A DNA stretch of 64,000 nucleotides. Origin: G965215225 sp965215225. Lineage in GTDB: Bacteria > Pseudomonadota > Gammaproteobacteria > CBDBNL01 > JAAOII01. The notes under the pieces are model-generated. The model saw nothing but the letters and a program-made list of their open reading frames with translations. It made no database searches and was not told the origin of the DNA. How positions within the stretch are numbered: position 1 is the stretch's first letter; each line of letters starts with the position of its first letter. Positions 25,585 to 35,039 of the stretch are shown here, piece by piece. A program made the position numbers and the translations under genes. The stretch covers positions 930,001-994,000 of the forward strand of contig OZ244039.1 of assembly GCA_965215225.1 (NCBI GenBank), given 5' to 3'.

Positions 25585-26832
25585 CTATAGTCTTATTTGA
25601 AAGAAGATGCCGATACTTTCAATGGCATTTAGAGTGCTAATATTTATATCCTCGCTACTGTCGGGGACTCTTAGAAACTCTGGGTTTGTTAATACATCGA
25701 TGTTGTCGTAATCATTAAGTGTCAGACTTATAAAACGTAGGGATGCACTAAACGCTCTATAGTTGTAGTTAAGACTTAGTATTAAGCCGGGCAGACCTGC
25801 GCCAAAACTATCAGCGCCATCACCCACTTCTAGAGTGACCTCTTCTTCAAACATAAAGGCTTCACCGACATTGCCTTTATGTTTGTATTCCCCATTGAAA
25901 TGCAAAACACCTCCTATACTGGTGCTGAAATGACTACTCAAATAGAGATTAAGCCCAAATTCTAAGGGCAGGGCGGTGTAGGATGCTGATGAGTCTGGTT
26001 CAGAGCTGCTGTAGGAAGACTCTTGATAACCAATAGTAGCAAAATAACCTAAGCCTCGTCTCCACACATTAGGGCGGTAGAATAACTCAAAACCAGTGTT
26101 AAATTCAGTGGTTTGTTCTGGCTCGATTGCTGTTTGTTCTTCTACATTGAAGAAACTGGGCGCACCATTGTATGCCCCGGCATTAAAGATGAATTTAGCT
26201 TGAAGTCCTCTCTTTTCAGCTGGCGCCTCTGCCTCAATCGAGGGGATGCTCTCAACTCTTGGTTCGGGTGTGGGCTGAGGTTCAGGTGGTGGAGGTTCAG
26301 GTTGTGGCGGTGCAGGTTGTGGAGGTGCAGGTTGGGGTGCCGGCGCGACTGGCGGCTGAACAGATTGAACCTGTATTAGGTGAACTAGTGGCCTCCCATA
26401 ATAGGGCGGGTATTCTAGATAGTATAAAGGAGCCGCTGTCCGAGGTGTGAAGGCAGTTATGGGCGGGAGAGGTGAGTTATCAAGATTCCAAACGAAGGGA
26501 GGTTTTAGAATCTCATTGCCCTCTTGGTTTATGTTATGGACCGAATCAACTAGTAGATCTATGATCAACTGGCGTTGCGTGGGAATAATGAGGGCGGTGT
26601 AGCTGGCCTCTCTACCAGCTAGAGCAAGGAGTATTCCATTGGTTAAGATATCTTCTTTTTCGAAGCCAAAAACTGGTTCAGAAAAAACAATAGAAAATCT
26701 TATGGGCGTGCTATTTAGCACAATTGGCTGACCAATTAAAGGAGTTATTTGCACTATGCGAGGCTTTGCATAGCTAAAACTAGCAACCAATAGAAAACTT
26801 GCTATGGCTATTCTAATAATGGTGGAATTCAT
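25585..26832 (-). CDS. Putative outer-membrane protein: Ig-like domain, Pro-rich linker, beta-barrel
   Basis: The preferred start is the ATG at 26832 (MNSTIIRIAIASFLLVASFSYA signal peptide), because a TATAAT on the minus strand (26861-26866) coincides with the other candidate ATG at 26862. The mature part has an Ig-like fold signature (FSIVFSEPVFGFEKEDI), a linker of about 30 Pro-rich residues (PQPAPPQPEPPPPEPQPTP), and about 210 residues of alternating hydrophobic strands ending FFQIRL, as in beta-barrels. This layout suggests a surface-exposed or periplasm-spanning envelope protein. No function is recognised. The Pro-rich segment is built of short DNA repeats and may vary in length. Confidence 0.65.
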   Translation of the reverse strand: MNSTIIRIAIASFLLVASFSYAKPRIVQITPLIGQPIVLNSTPIRFSIVFSEPVFGFEKEDILTNGILLALAGREASYTALIIPTQRQLIIDLLVDSVHNINQEGNEILKPPFVWNLDNSPLPPITAFTPRTAAPLYYLEYPPYYGRPLVHLIQVQSVQPPVAPAPQPAPPQPAPPQPEPPPPEPQPTPEPRVESIPSIEAEAPAEKRGLQAKFIFNAGAYNGAPSFFNVEEQTAIEPEQTTEFNTGFELFYRPNVWRRGLGYFATIGYQESSYSSSEPDSSASYTALPLEFGLNLYLSSHFSTSIGGVLHFNGEYKHKGNVGEAFMFEEEVTLEVGDGADSFGAGLPGLILSLNYNYRAFSASLRFISLTLNDYDNIDVLTNPEFLRVPDSSEDINISTLNAIESIGIFFQIRL

Positions 26833-26895
26833 AAATCTAAGTATAATATTTTGAAATAGCATTATACTTCTAAATAATCTTTTTTTAAATTTATT

Positions 26896-27699
26896 ATGTA
26901 TTCACTAGCAATATGCGGGTCCAGTGGCAGAATTGGCCGTCTTTTACTTGATTCCATACATAATTCAACGGATCTTTCTTTGTATTCGGCAATTGTAGCG
27001 GCTGATGAGGGTTTAGAGGGGAAGGATGCAAGTGAAATAATAGGCGGTGAGGCGACAGGAGTCCGATGTAGCAGCAGAGTAGCTTTCAGTCATGGCCCTT
27101 GTGATCTACTGATAGACTTTTCTCACCCAACTGCAACTCAAATGTGTTTGGCTGCCTGTTTGGCAGCTCAGGTGCCCTTAGTCATAGGGACCACTGGTCA
27201 TACTGCTGAGCAGCAGGATGCCATCAAAGAGGCTGCCAATTCGCTTCCTATCCTTCAAGCAGCCAATATGAGTTTAGGAGTTAATTTGTGTTTGAGTTTG
27301 GTCCGACAGGCGGTTGCCGCTTTGACCGATGATTATGATATTGAGATTAGTGAAGCGCATCATAAGCATAAGATTGATGCGCCCTCAGGGACTGCTCTTG
27401 CTTTGGCAGAGGTGGCAGCAGCAGCCAGGGGGAAGGCTTTGGCTGATATTGCCATCTATGATAGAACTCAAGATTCCACTGAGCGGCGGCAAGGAACTAT
27501 TGGCTTTCAAGTTGTTCGCGGTGGCGATATTGTTGGGGAACATAGAGTGCAGCTTATTACCGAGGGCGAGACAGTTGAGATTTGTCATAAGGCAAGATCG
27601 CGTAGTATATTTGTCAATGGCGCCATTGAGGCCGGCCTATGGCTTATTAAGCAAGAAAGACCGGGTCTTTATGCCATGGCTGATCTATTGAAGCTGTGA
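26896..27699 (+). CDS. dapB: 4-hydroxy-tetrahydrodipicolinate reductase
   Basis: The 267-residue protein has the dinucleotide motif ICGSSGRIGR, VIGTTGHTAEQ, the catalytic EAHHKHKIDAPSGTAL motif and HRVQLITEGE. It makes tetrahydrodipicolinate for lysine and peptidoglycan. The GSSGR differs slightly from the usual GAxGR. Its stop overlaps the GTG start of ispB. Confidence 0.96.
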   Translation: MYSLAICGSSGRIGRLLLDSIHNSTDLSLYSAIVAADEGLEGKDASEIIGGEATGVRCSSRVAFSHGPCDLLIDFSHPTATQMCLAACLAAQVPLVIGTTGHTAEQQDAIKEAANSLPILQAANMSLGVNLCLSLVRQAVAALTDDYDIEISEAHHKHKIDAPSGTALALAEVAAAARGKALADIAIYDRTQDSTERRQGTIGFQVVRGGDIVGEHRVQLITEGETVEICHKARSRSIFVNGAIEAGLWLIKQERPGLYAMADLLKL

Positions 27700-28658
27700 C
27701 CTTCCCTGCCGCGTCCTTGAAGCTGGATATCCAAGCCTTTCAAGGAAGGCTAAATCAGATATTGATTTCCTCTCAGGCTGAATCCCATCAGCTGCTAGAG
27801 TATATTTTGACCGCTCAAGGCAAGTGGATTCGTCCTTCGCTAGTTCTTTCCTTTGCGCGGTTATTCAAATCCGATGAAGAAAAGAGTTACCAATTAGCTG
27901 TAGCGGTGGAATATATTCATAGTGCTTCTTTAGTTCATGATGATATTGTTGATGAGGCAGAGTTTCGGCGCGGGCTAAAATCAGTTCATCGGGTGTGGGA
28001 TGAGAAGCGGGCGGTGTTGATAGGTGACTTCCTTTATTCACGTGCTTTTGAGCTGATAGGGAGCTTTGACATTCCAGAGCTAATACGGATTTTTGCCTCA
28101 GTAGCAAATAGACTGAGCCAAGGCGAGCTGAAGCAGCTCAAGATGAAAGGACGTCATGGACTGACTAAGAAGGACGATTGGTGTTATGAAGTGATTAAGG
28201 AGAAGACCGCCGTCTTTTTTGGTGCTTGTTGTGAGGGAGGGGTCTTAATTAGTGGGACTGATGAAAAAAGGGCTATGGCGCGTCAATTTGGCTGTGTTCT
28301 GGGAATGATTTTTCAGATGCGCGATGACCTGTTGGATTATGGTAAGGTGCCTGATGATGGCGGCAAAGACCTGTTGCAAGATCTTTCTAAGGGTAAGGTA
28401 ACCCTGCCATTGCTTTATGCTTATCAAGGGGGGACAGAAGAGGAAAGAGAATTGATTCATCAGATTATTGAACAGCCTTCTAGTGAGGGGGTAAGTAAGA
28501 TTTATAAGATAGTCAATGGATCACAAGCCTATGGACTTATAAGAAAGCGCGCTATTGACTATGCTGGTGAGGCAAGGGAGATTCTGACGGGATTACCAGC
28601 TGGGGATATTCGTGATTCTTTGTTCCATTTGGTAGATAGGATACTAGCTGACATCTAG
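27696..28658 (+). CDS. ispB: Octaprenyl (polyprenyl) diphosphate synthase
   Basis: The 320-residue protein starts at a GTG overlapping the dapB stop by 4 bp. It has both aspartate-rich motifs: LVHDDIVDEAEFRRG and MRDDLLDYGK, the latter followed by GGKDLLQDLSKGKVTLPL. It builds the quinone side chain. Chain length cannot be read confidently. Its 3' end overlaps ribF convergently by 15 bp. Confidence 0.93.
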   Translation: MTFPAASLKLDIQAFQGRLNQILISSQAESHQLLEYILTAQGKWIRPSLVLSFARLFKSDEEKSYQLAVAVEYIHSASLVHDDIVDEAEFRRGLKSVHRVWDEKRAVLIGDFLYSRAFELIGSFDIPELIRIFASVANRLSQGELKQLKMKGRHGLTKKDDWCYEVIKEKTAVFFGACCEGGVLISGTDEKRAMARQFGCVLGMIFQMRDDLLDYGKVPDDGGKDLLQDLSKGKVTLPLLYAYQGGTEEERELIHQIIEQPSSEGVSKIYKIVNGSQAYGLIRKRAIDYAGEAREILTGLPAGDIRDSLFHLVDRILADI

Positions 28659-29567
28659 CAGCTGGGATGCATCTTGCTTGTCTTGTTCTATTTGTTTTGC
28701 TAGAACTTCTAAGGAGCTAAATTTTTTCTCTTCCCTTATATATTCAATAAACTGAAGTCTTAGTTCTTCGCCTAGGATATTTTGATTAAAGTTCAGTAGG
28801 TGGGTTTCTAAGACAGGCTGAGAGGAACCATTGACGGTTGGCCTCACTCCTAGATTGGTTACAGCTGGATAGGCTCTATTGTGTAAGAAGGCGCGGCATG
28901 CAAAAACTCCTCTAATACAAGGGACGAAGTTCTTAAGGTTCAGGTTAGCGGTTGGTGTTTTGAGTCTGGTTGCTCCTATACCCTGACCCTTGCTAATACG
29001 AGCATAGAGAGTATAGGGCTCGCCCAGGTAATTGGCGGCCTGATTAAGTTGGCGCTGACTGAGTAGTTGCCGAATAAGGCTGCTGCTGATTCGTTGTTTT
29101 TGGTAGGTCTGGTCTGGCATAATCTCATGGTCAAAATATCCTCTTTGTTTTGCTAGTTGGAGGTCATCAACTGTTCCCTGGCGATCACAGCCAAATTGAA
29201 AGTCTTTGCCGGTAATAAGATAGGCTGCCCTTAGCTGTTTGACGAGAAAACCATGGATGAATTCTTTTGCCGACATGCTGCTGAAGCTATGGTGAAAGTG
29301 AATGACTATAAGTTTTTCTACCAGATGGCATGCTAGTAGCCTTATTTTGGTTCTCAGGTTAATCAGTTGGATGATTGGGCGGGCAAAGAATTGTTCGGGG
29401 AGAGGTGCAAAGGTGCAGACAATGGGTTCTAGTCCCCGTGCCGAACTTCTTTCTTTGAGTAACCTTAAGAGTGCTTGATGCCCTAGATGGACCCCATCAA
29501 ACTTTCCTATGGCTACCGCGCTGGGTTGCCCTAGTTGTAATCTTGAGCTATAGCGAATTAGTTCCAA
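28644..29567 (-). CDS. ribF: Bifunctional riboflavin kinase/FAD synthetase
   Basis: The FAD-synthetase domain shows AIGKFDGVHLGHQALL and ISSSLIRQLL, and the C-terminal kinase domain shows GIGATRLKTPTANL, NLGVRPTV and LETHLLNF. I prefer the TTG at 29567, which gives MELIRYSSRLQLG, fits the family N-terminus and overlaps murJ by 10 bp. An ATG at 29612 would add 15 residues and a 55-bp overlap. The murJ-ribF order is conserved in gammaproteobacteria, but the usual ileS and lspA do not follow. Confidence 0.93.
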   Translation of the reverse strand: MELIRYSSRLQLGQPSAVAIGKFDGVHLGHQALLRLLKERSSARGLEPIVCTFAPLPEQFFARPIIQLINLRTKIRLLACHLVEKLIVIHFHHSFSSMSAKEFIHGFLVKQLRAAYLITGKDFQFGCDRQGTVDDLQLAKQRGYFDHEIMPDQTYQKQRISSSLIRQLLSQRQLNQAANYLGEPYTLYARISKGQGIGATRLKTPTANLNLKNFVPCIRGVFACRAFLHNRAYPAVTNLGVRPTVNGSSQPVLETHLLNFNQNILGEELRLQFIEYIREEKKFSSLEVLAKQIEQDKQDASQLLDVS

Positions 29568-31084
29568 CGAGGGTTTATGCTGTGCCACTTTAAGCCAGTG
29601 GCAAATAGACATAGAAAATATACTAGAGCAGCTGGGATAATGGTGATGGCGAGCCAGAATACCTGATCTGTCGTTGGCATATTAGCCCAGCTGGAGGCTT
29701 CTGGCGCAATATAACTAACTAATAGCCCGAGCATTATCAAAGCAATTCCTATCTGACCAAGGAGGCGAAAGGTCTCTTGTCTTAAGATTAATAGCTTGTT
29801 GCGATAGAGAATAAATGCTAAGAGGCCGGCATTTAATATGGCTCCTATTGAGGTAGCAAGTGCTAATCCCACATGGGCTAGAAACCAGATGAGTATCAGG
29901 CTGGCAGCAGTGCTAGTGAGAGTCGAGATGGCAGCTATTTTTAACGGTGTCTTGGCGTTTTGGCGAGCAAAGAAAGCAGAGGATAGTATCTTAATAAGAA
30001 TGAATGCTGGTAATCCTAGGGCATAGGCTTGAATAGCGGCGGAGGTTTGAGTGGCGGATTCTATACTAAAGGCGCCATGCTGATATATAGTCATGGTAAT
30101 TGGTTTAGCCAGCAAGATGAGTCCTAGGGCTGCTGGCAAAGAAAGTATGAGTGAGAGGTGGATTCCCCAGGAAAGAATAGATCTGTATCTATCGCTGATT
30201 TTCTTTTGATAGGAACGAGAGAGATAGGGCAATACGACTACGGTGATGGCAAGACCAAAAAGACTAACCGGCAAGTAGATGATGCGGTCGGCAAAGTAGA
30301 GCCATGAGATGCTTCCAACTACTAGGAAGGATGCAATGACCAGGTCAATTAGTATGTTGATTTGAACTACTGAACTGCTGATTATTGCCGGAAGTATGAG
30401 CCGAATGAAGCGATGGATGCTAGGGTGGATTCTTAGGCGAAATTTGGGACGGGTCAGTGAGCAGAAGGGTAGTTGCACCAAAAATTGTAGAATACCCGCT
30501 ACGAGAGCTCCCCAAGCCAAAGCCATAATAGGTGGTTGGGTGTGTAGATAGAGAGCGCAGCTGATAATAACCAGATTGAGAATAACAGGGGTAAATGCAG
30601 GCACAGCGAATCTATTATGACTATGCTGTATAGCAATGTAATAAGAGGTCAAAGTAATAAAGAATAGGTAGGGGAAGGTGATTCTCAGCATAGATGCAGC
30701 TAGGGCTAATTGTTCGGTATTACGGGAGATACCGCCGGCAAACAGTAGGACAAAAGGTGTGGGGAAGAGGATGCCTAATAGGGTAACCATACCCACCACT
30801 GAGATGAGTAGGCCAAGGACATTTGATAAGAAGACTTTAAGCTGTTGTTTGTCTTCTTTAGTTTGAAACTCTATTAGGACTGGCAGGAAGGATTGAGTAA
30901 AAGCCCCTTCAGCAAACATACGGCGAAAGAAATTGGGAATCTTGAAGGCTATGAGAAATGCATCCATAGCACTGCTGCTACCAAATGTATAGGCAAAGAT
31001 GACATCGCGCAGCATACCAAAGATACGCGATACTAGGGTTCCAAAAGAGGTAATGAAACCTGAGCTCAGAGGAGAATTTGCCAC
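29558..31084 (-). CDS. murJ: Lipid II flippase MurJ
   Basis: The 508-residue protein has about 14 hydrophobic segments and the MATE/MVF signatures TLVSRIFGMLRDVIFAYTFG, FLIAFKIPNFFRRMFAEGAF (A24-A39-like positions with conserved Arg) and FFARQNAKTPLKIA. It moves lipid II across the inner membrane. It starts 1 bp after lnt ends and is part of the phoH-to-ribF run. Confidence 0.95.
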   Translation of the reverse strand: MANSPLSSGFITSFGTLVSRIFGMLRDVIFAYTFGSSSAMDAFLIAFKIPNFFRRMFAEGAFTQSFLPVLIEFQTKEDKQQLKVFLSNVLGLLISVVGMVTLLGILFPTPFVLLFAGGISRNTEQLALAASMLRITFPYLFFITLTSYYIAIQHSHNRFAVPAFTPVILNLVIISCALYLHTQPPIMALAWGALVAGILQFLVQLPFCSLTRPKFRLRIHPSIHRFIRLILPAIISSSVVQINILIDLVIASFLVVGSISWLYFADRIIYLPVSLFGLAITVVVLPYLSRSYQKKISDRYRSILSWGIHLSLILSLPAALGLILLAKPITMTIYQHGAFSIESATQTSAAIQAYALGLPAFILIKILSSAFFARQNAKTPLKIAAISTLTSTAASLILIWFLAHVGLALATSIGAILNAGLLAFILYRNKLLILRQETFRLLGQIGIALIMLGLLVSYIAPEASSWANMPTTDQVFWLAITIIPAALVYFLCLFATGLKWHSINPRWN

Positions 31085-31085
31085 G

Positions 31086-32630
31086 CTATACTTTTTTGCG
31101 ATTACGACGATAGATGATAAAGCTAAGTAGGCTCAGAATCGAGCTAAGAAGGATCATAGGGACATCGCCGCTCAGCTGATAGGGGGTAAATCCTTGGCGC
31201 GGAACTATTTGGGTGGCGAGGACTCTTCGTTGAAATTGAGGTATCCTAGCTACTAGCTTACCATTGGGGGCAATTACCCCAGTGATGCCATTATTGGTGC
31301 TGCGAATAAGGTAAAGTTGATTTTCCAGCGCCCGCATTCTGGCCAGGTGGCTATGCTGATGAGGACCAATAGTATCACTAAACCAGCTATCATTGCTTAG
31401 AGTGACAAGAAAGTTGGCGCCGCGCGCTTGCTCTGCTATGTATTGACCCTGAGTGATCTCATAACAGATAGAAGAGGCTATCTTCCACTCACTAGTTTGA
31501 AAAGGGGCGGATTTGGTGCCGGGACTAATGGAATAGACCGAAAGATCAAGTAGGCTGAGCCATCGGCTCAAGTAAGCCTCTAGGGGTATGTATTCACCAA
31601 AGGGCACCAGAGTCCTCTTATCATAGACAGGCTGTATATTGGCTAGGCGCGCCCCTGCCATTAGAATGCTGTTATAGGTCTGCTGGTTTGAATCAATACG
31701 GAGAGAACCAATAATCAAAGTGGTGTTAGTTTGGCGGGCAAGAAAATCAATGGGATTGTAGAAATTATCTTTGTCTTTATATACATATGGGATGGCAGCC
31801 TCAGGCCAGACAATTAGATCCTGATGGATTTGCTCTCTTGTCATTTTGTAATAGACATCTCTGATTGCGCCTAGTTGGCTTTCATTCCATTTAAGTTCTT
31901 GAGGCGTGTTTGCTTGAATAATGGCGACATCTATGGGTTTTGCAATAGGCTGAGTCCATTCAAAGAACTGTAATCTAAAACCAATGGCCCAGGGGGCTAG
32001 GATAATGAGCAGCAGGATAAAGGCTTTGGATTGATTGCGAAAAACATAGATGGTGGGAATTAATAGCGACAGATGAAAAAGGGAAGCCATAGTGATAAGG
32101 GCAAGGAAACCTATGAGGAATACTCCTCCTATGGGCGCCCAGTGGGATAGGGGGCTATCAACCAGCGCGTTGCCAAGTAATAACCATGGGAAACCAACAT
32201 AAATATGGCTTCTAAGTAGTTCAAACAGAATCCACAATGAGGCAAAGCTGAGGATTTGCATGGTCTTTGGCACAACGAAGTTGCTGAAAATACTATGGCG
32301 GTGATAATTGAATAGGCAGTAAAACAAGCCGAAGAGGCCATAGAACAGTGCCATAGAGATGCAAAAAAGCCCTGTTATTAAGGTAGCAATTTCTGAGTCT
32401 ATTCCACCATAGATATACAGGCTGTTATATATCCAACTAGCCCCGCTGCCAAACAGACCTATGCCAAACAGCCAAGATATGAAAAAACCCCGCCGATAAC
32501 CCTGCTTATAAAGCAGAAGAAGTAGGGTAAAAACAGCCAAAAGAGAGAGAAACCAGTAATTGAAAGGGGCATAGCCTAAGATATAAACGCTGCCCAGACC
32601 TAAGGCAAGGATAAGACGAAACAGCATCAT
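31086..32630 (-). CDS. lnt: Apolipoprotein N-acyltransferase
   Basis: The 514-residue protein has N-terminal membrane helices (about 1-210) and a nitrilase domain with the triad Glu in VWPEAAIPY, Lys in YDKRTLVPFGEY and Cys in ASSICYEIT. It adds the third acyl chain to lipoproteins in the inner membrane, needed for the lipoproteins predicted elsewhere in the window. It overlaps the end of corC by 4 bp. Confidence 0.95.
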   Translation of the reverse strand: MMLFRLILALGLGSVYILGYAPFNYWFLSLLAVFTLLLLLYKQGYRRGFFISWLFGIGLFGSGASWIYNSLYIYGGIDSEIATLITGLFCISMALFYGLFGLFYCLFNYHRHSIFSNFVVPKTMQILSFASLWILFELLRSHIYVGFPWLLLGNALVDSPLSHWAPIGGVFLIGFLALITMASLFHLSLLIPTIYVFRNQSKAFILLLIILAPWAIGFRLQFFEWTQPIAKPIDVAIIQANTPQELKWNESQLGAIRDVYYKMTREQIHQDLIVWPEAAIPYVYKDKDNFYNPIDFLARQTNTTLIIGSLRIDSNQQTYNSILMAGARLANIQPVYDKRTLVPFGEYIPLEAYLSRWLSLLDLSVYSISPGTKSAPFQTSEWKIASSICYEITQGQYIAEQARGANFLVTLSNDSWFSDTIGPHQHSHLARMRALENQLYLIRSTNNGITGVIAPNGKLVARIPQFQRRVLATQIVPRQGFTPYQLSGDVPMILLSSILSLLSFIIYRRNRKKV

Positions 32631-33463
32631 TTATTCAGGCTTACTTTGAGTTCTTGTATTCGTCTTTCATCTCTTTTGGTTATTACAAAAATCATATTTT
32701 CCAACTCGATGGTTTCTCCTTTTGCGGGTAATTTCTGCAGCTTACGGACTAGTAACCCGCTTATGGTTTCCGTCTCTTGGTGAGATAGATTTGATGAGAA
32801 GAAACTATTAAAATCGACCAAGGAGGTATCTCCTTTGACCCTATAGGTGTTTGTATTAAAAGGTATCTTAGCAATGGAAGGGTTTTTACGGACATCATGT
32901 TCGTCTTCTATTTCTCCTACTATTTCTTCAATGACATCCTCAATAGTGACCAGTCCAGCAGTTAAACCATGTTCATCAATTACTATAGCCATATGTATTC
33001 GTTTATTACGAAACTCATCCAATAGCACATTAACTCTCTTGCTTTCAGGTATGAGAATAGCTGGGCGCTTTAATTCATCAAGGTTAATATTCTTCTTCTT
33101 TTTAATATGGGGGATCAGATCTTTGGCTAGAAGGATGCCTATGACCTTGTCTTCTTTATTGAGTATTGGGAAGCGAGAATGGGAGGATTTAATGAGTTGG
33201 GGCAAGAAGGTTGCCAAATCGTCCTCTTCTTGAACCGCGGTTATTTGGGCGCGCGGAATCATTATCTCCCTCACCTGCATAGTAGATATTTTCAAAGTTC
33301 CTTCAATAATGCCTAATTCTTTGCGTCCTATGACTCTGTTAGAGGCAAGTTGCTGAAGAAAACGAATAAGATCCTGCCTTTCTTGGAGAAGGAAGGCTAA
33401 ACGATAGACTAAAGGGGTTAGAAGAGTAAGCGGATTGACAATACGCTTAAGAATCTTGATCAC
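32627..33463 (-). CDS. corC: CorC/HlyC-family CBS-domain protein (YbeX)
   Basis: The 278-residue protein has two CBS domains (MIPRAQITAVQ..., and MAIVIDEHGLTAGLVTIEDVIEEIVGEIEDEHD) and a C-terminal CorC/HlyC transporter-associated domain (FFSSNLSHQETETISGLLV). It has been linked to Mg2+/Co2+ homeostasis and ribosome metabolism. Neighbours ybeY and lnt fix the assignment. Confidence 0.92.
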   Translation of the reverse strand: MIKILKRIVNPLTLLTPLVYRLAFLLQERQDLIRFLQQLASNRVIGRKELGIIEGTLKISTMQVREIMIPRAQITAVQEEDDLATFLPQLIKSSHSRFPILNKEDKVIGILLAKDLIPHIKKKKNINLDELKRPAILIPESKRVNVLLDEFRNKRIHMAIVIDEHGLTAGLVTIEDVIEEIVGEIEDEHDVRKNPSIAKIPFNTNTYRVKGDTSLVDFNSFFSSNLSHQETETISGLLVRKLQKLPAKGETIELENMIFVITKRDERRIQELKVSLNK

Positions 33464-33472
33464 GGTTTTATT

Positions 33473-33949
33473 TTAATCTGGATGAAATAACGAGAAGTTG
33501 TTGCTAAGCATCATTGCGTTTTCTATTTTTTCCATTTCTTTGCCATGATTGAACCCGAGGAGATGAAGGGTCGCATGGATAAATGAAAAAGCCCAGTATT
33601 CTTTGAAATCGAGATGGTGGCTACGAGCGTCATTTAGTATGATTTCACCGCACATTACTATATCGCCTAATAGGGGTAGTTGTAAAGGAATGCTATCATC
33701 ACAAGGGAAGCTCAGCACAGTATTATTATCACTATTATGACGGAACTGGGCAGCCAGATGGAGCATTTCTTCTTTTTCTACTAAGCGAACGCAAAGTTCT
33801 AATTCAGTTCGGCCGTGTATCTTATGATTATCTAGCTTGGCTACATGGTCTACGGTCTGGCTAAACCACCGCTTAAACTGACTCTTATGGGGGCGATGAT
33901 ATTTATCGGCCGCCTTGATAAGTTCCAGCTTTGTCTTAATCTTTTTCAT
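33473..33949 (-). CDS. ybeY: Endoribonuclease YbeY
   Basis: The 158-residue protein has the zinc motif HATLHLLGFNHGKE (H-x3-H-x5-H) and LSFPCD plus GDIVMCGE. It acts in 16S rRNA maturation and ribosome quality control. The start overlaps phoH by 14 bp. Confidence 0.94.
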   Translation of the reverse strand: MKKIKTKLELIKAADKYHRPHKSQFKRWFSQTVDHVAKLDNHKIHGRTELELCVRLVEKEEMLHLAAQFRHNSDNNTVLSFPCDDSIPLQLPLLGDIVMCGEIILNDARSHHLDFKEYWAFSFIHATLHLLGFNHGKEMEKIENAMMLSNNFSLFHPD

Positions 33950-34883
33950 AAGCCTTAATAATTTTTACTACCAGAGGATGACGGACTACATCCTCAGTAG
34001 TTAGTTTGGTTATTCCTATATCTTTGATAGACCTGAGCAAATCTATGGCATGGATTAAGCCAGAGGAGGTGTTCAGGTCTATCTGAGTCGGGTCTCCGGT
34101 AACCACTGCTTTGGAATTAAAGCCAATACGGGTAAGGAACATCTTCATTTGTTCACGCGAAGCATTTTGACCCTCATCAAGGATAGCAAAGCAGTTGTTA
34201 AGAGTGCGACCGCGCATATAGGCGAGGGCGCTTACCTCTATGATATTCTTAGAGATTAGTTTTGTGGTCTCTTCAAAGCCTAACATGCTATTGAGAGCGT
34301 CAAAGAGAGGTTGCAAGTAGGGATTTATTTTTTCCATAAGAGTGCCTGGCAGGAATCCAAGGGTCTCACCAGCCTCTACAGCTGGGCGCACCAAACATAT
34401 GTGAGACATCCTCTTTTGTTTTAGCGCTTCGATGGCGGCTGCCACAGCAAGAAAGGTCTTGCCTGTGCCAGCCGGTCCTATGACAAACTGGAGGTCATAC
34501 TTTGTTAGACTATGCATATAGGCCTGTTGATTTTTGCTACGCGGCACTACTGTCATCTTGGGCGTTTGAATCGAGATCGGGTCTGATATGTTTGTCGAAT
34601 TGGCGGCGCTTTCTTTCATATTGATATGAACATACTCAGGAGAAATGGTGGTATGAGACTGGGTATCGGCATAGAGTTTCTTCAACACTCTTACGCTGGC
34701 TTTCACTGCTTCAGGCTGCCCAATTAAATTGAAGAGGTGGCCGCGCTGATGAATCTTAATACCAAACCGAGTCTCAATTTGATGTAGATTTTCATTGCAA
34801 TGGCCGCACAGAAGGGCAAGCCTTGTGGTATTTACCGGTTGGAGTGATAGTTTGAAAGCCTCTACTGTTTGAATCTTACTCAA
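33936..34883 (-). CDS. ybeZ: PhoH-like ATPase (YbeZ)
   Basis: The 315-residue protein has Walker A GPAGTGKTFLA, RPAVEAGETLGFLPG, a Walker B-like FAILDEGQN and VVTGDPTQIDL, as in PhoH. The start is a TTG (34883) that sits inside a 70-bp duplication whose other copy lies just upstream. It leads the phoH-ybeY-corC-lnt-murJ-ribF run; miaB, usually upstream in E. coli, is absent. Confidence 0.92.
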   Translation of the reverse strand: MSKIQTVEAFKLSLQPVNTTRLALLCGHCNENLHQIETRFGIKIHQRGHLFNLIGQPEAVKASVRVLKKLYADTQSHTTISPEYVHINMKESAANSTNISDPISIQTPKMTVVPRSKNQQAYMHSLTKYDLQFVIGPAGTGKTFLAVAAAIEALKQKRMSHICLVRPAVEAGETLGFLPGTLMEKINPYLQPLFDALNSMLGFEETTKLISKNIIEVSALAYMRGRTLNNCFAILDEGQNASREQMKMFLTRIGFNSKAVVTGDPTQIDLNTSSGLIHAIDLLRSIKDIGITKLTTEDVVRHPLVVKIIKAYEKD

Positions 34884-34975
34884 AATAGTCTTAATGGCAT
34901 GAGAGCCTCATCATGTTAAGTTTGAAGGCTTCTATTGTTTGAATCTTACTCAAAATAGTCTTAATGGCATGAGAA
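34851..34975. repeat. 70-bp tandem duplication at the phoH 5' end
   Basis: GTTTGAATCTTACTCAAAAT and its flanks occur at 34867 and again 70 bp further on. The outer copy reproduces the TTG start and first codons of ybeZ but then meets a stop, so it cannot add to the protein. Confidence 0.9.
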
Positions 34976-34979
34976 TCCT

Positions 34980-34985
34980 ATTATA
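34980..34985 (-). promoter_or_regulatory. -10 box for the phoH operon
   Basis: On the minus strand TATAAT lies about 97 nt upstream of the phoH TTG, just outside the 70-bp duplication. The leader therefore contains one full duplicated copy. Confidence 0.45.
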
Positions 34986-35039
34986 CAAAGTTAAGTTTGA
35001 ATAGTTATTTTCTTTGCCCATAAGCTATGAAATTTTAGT

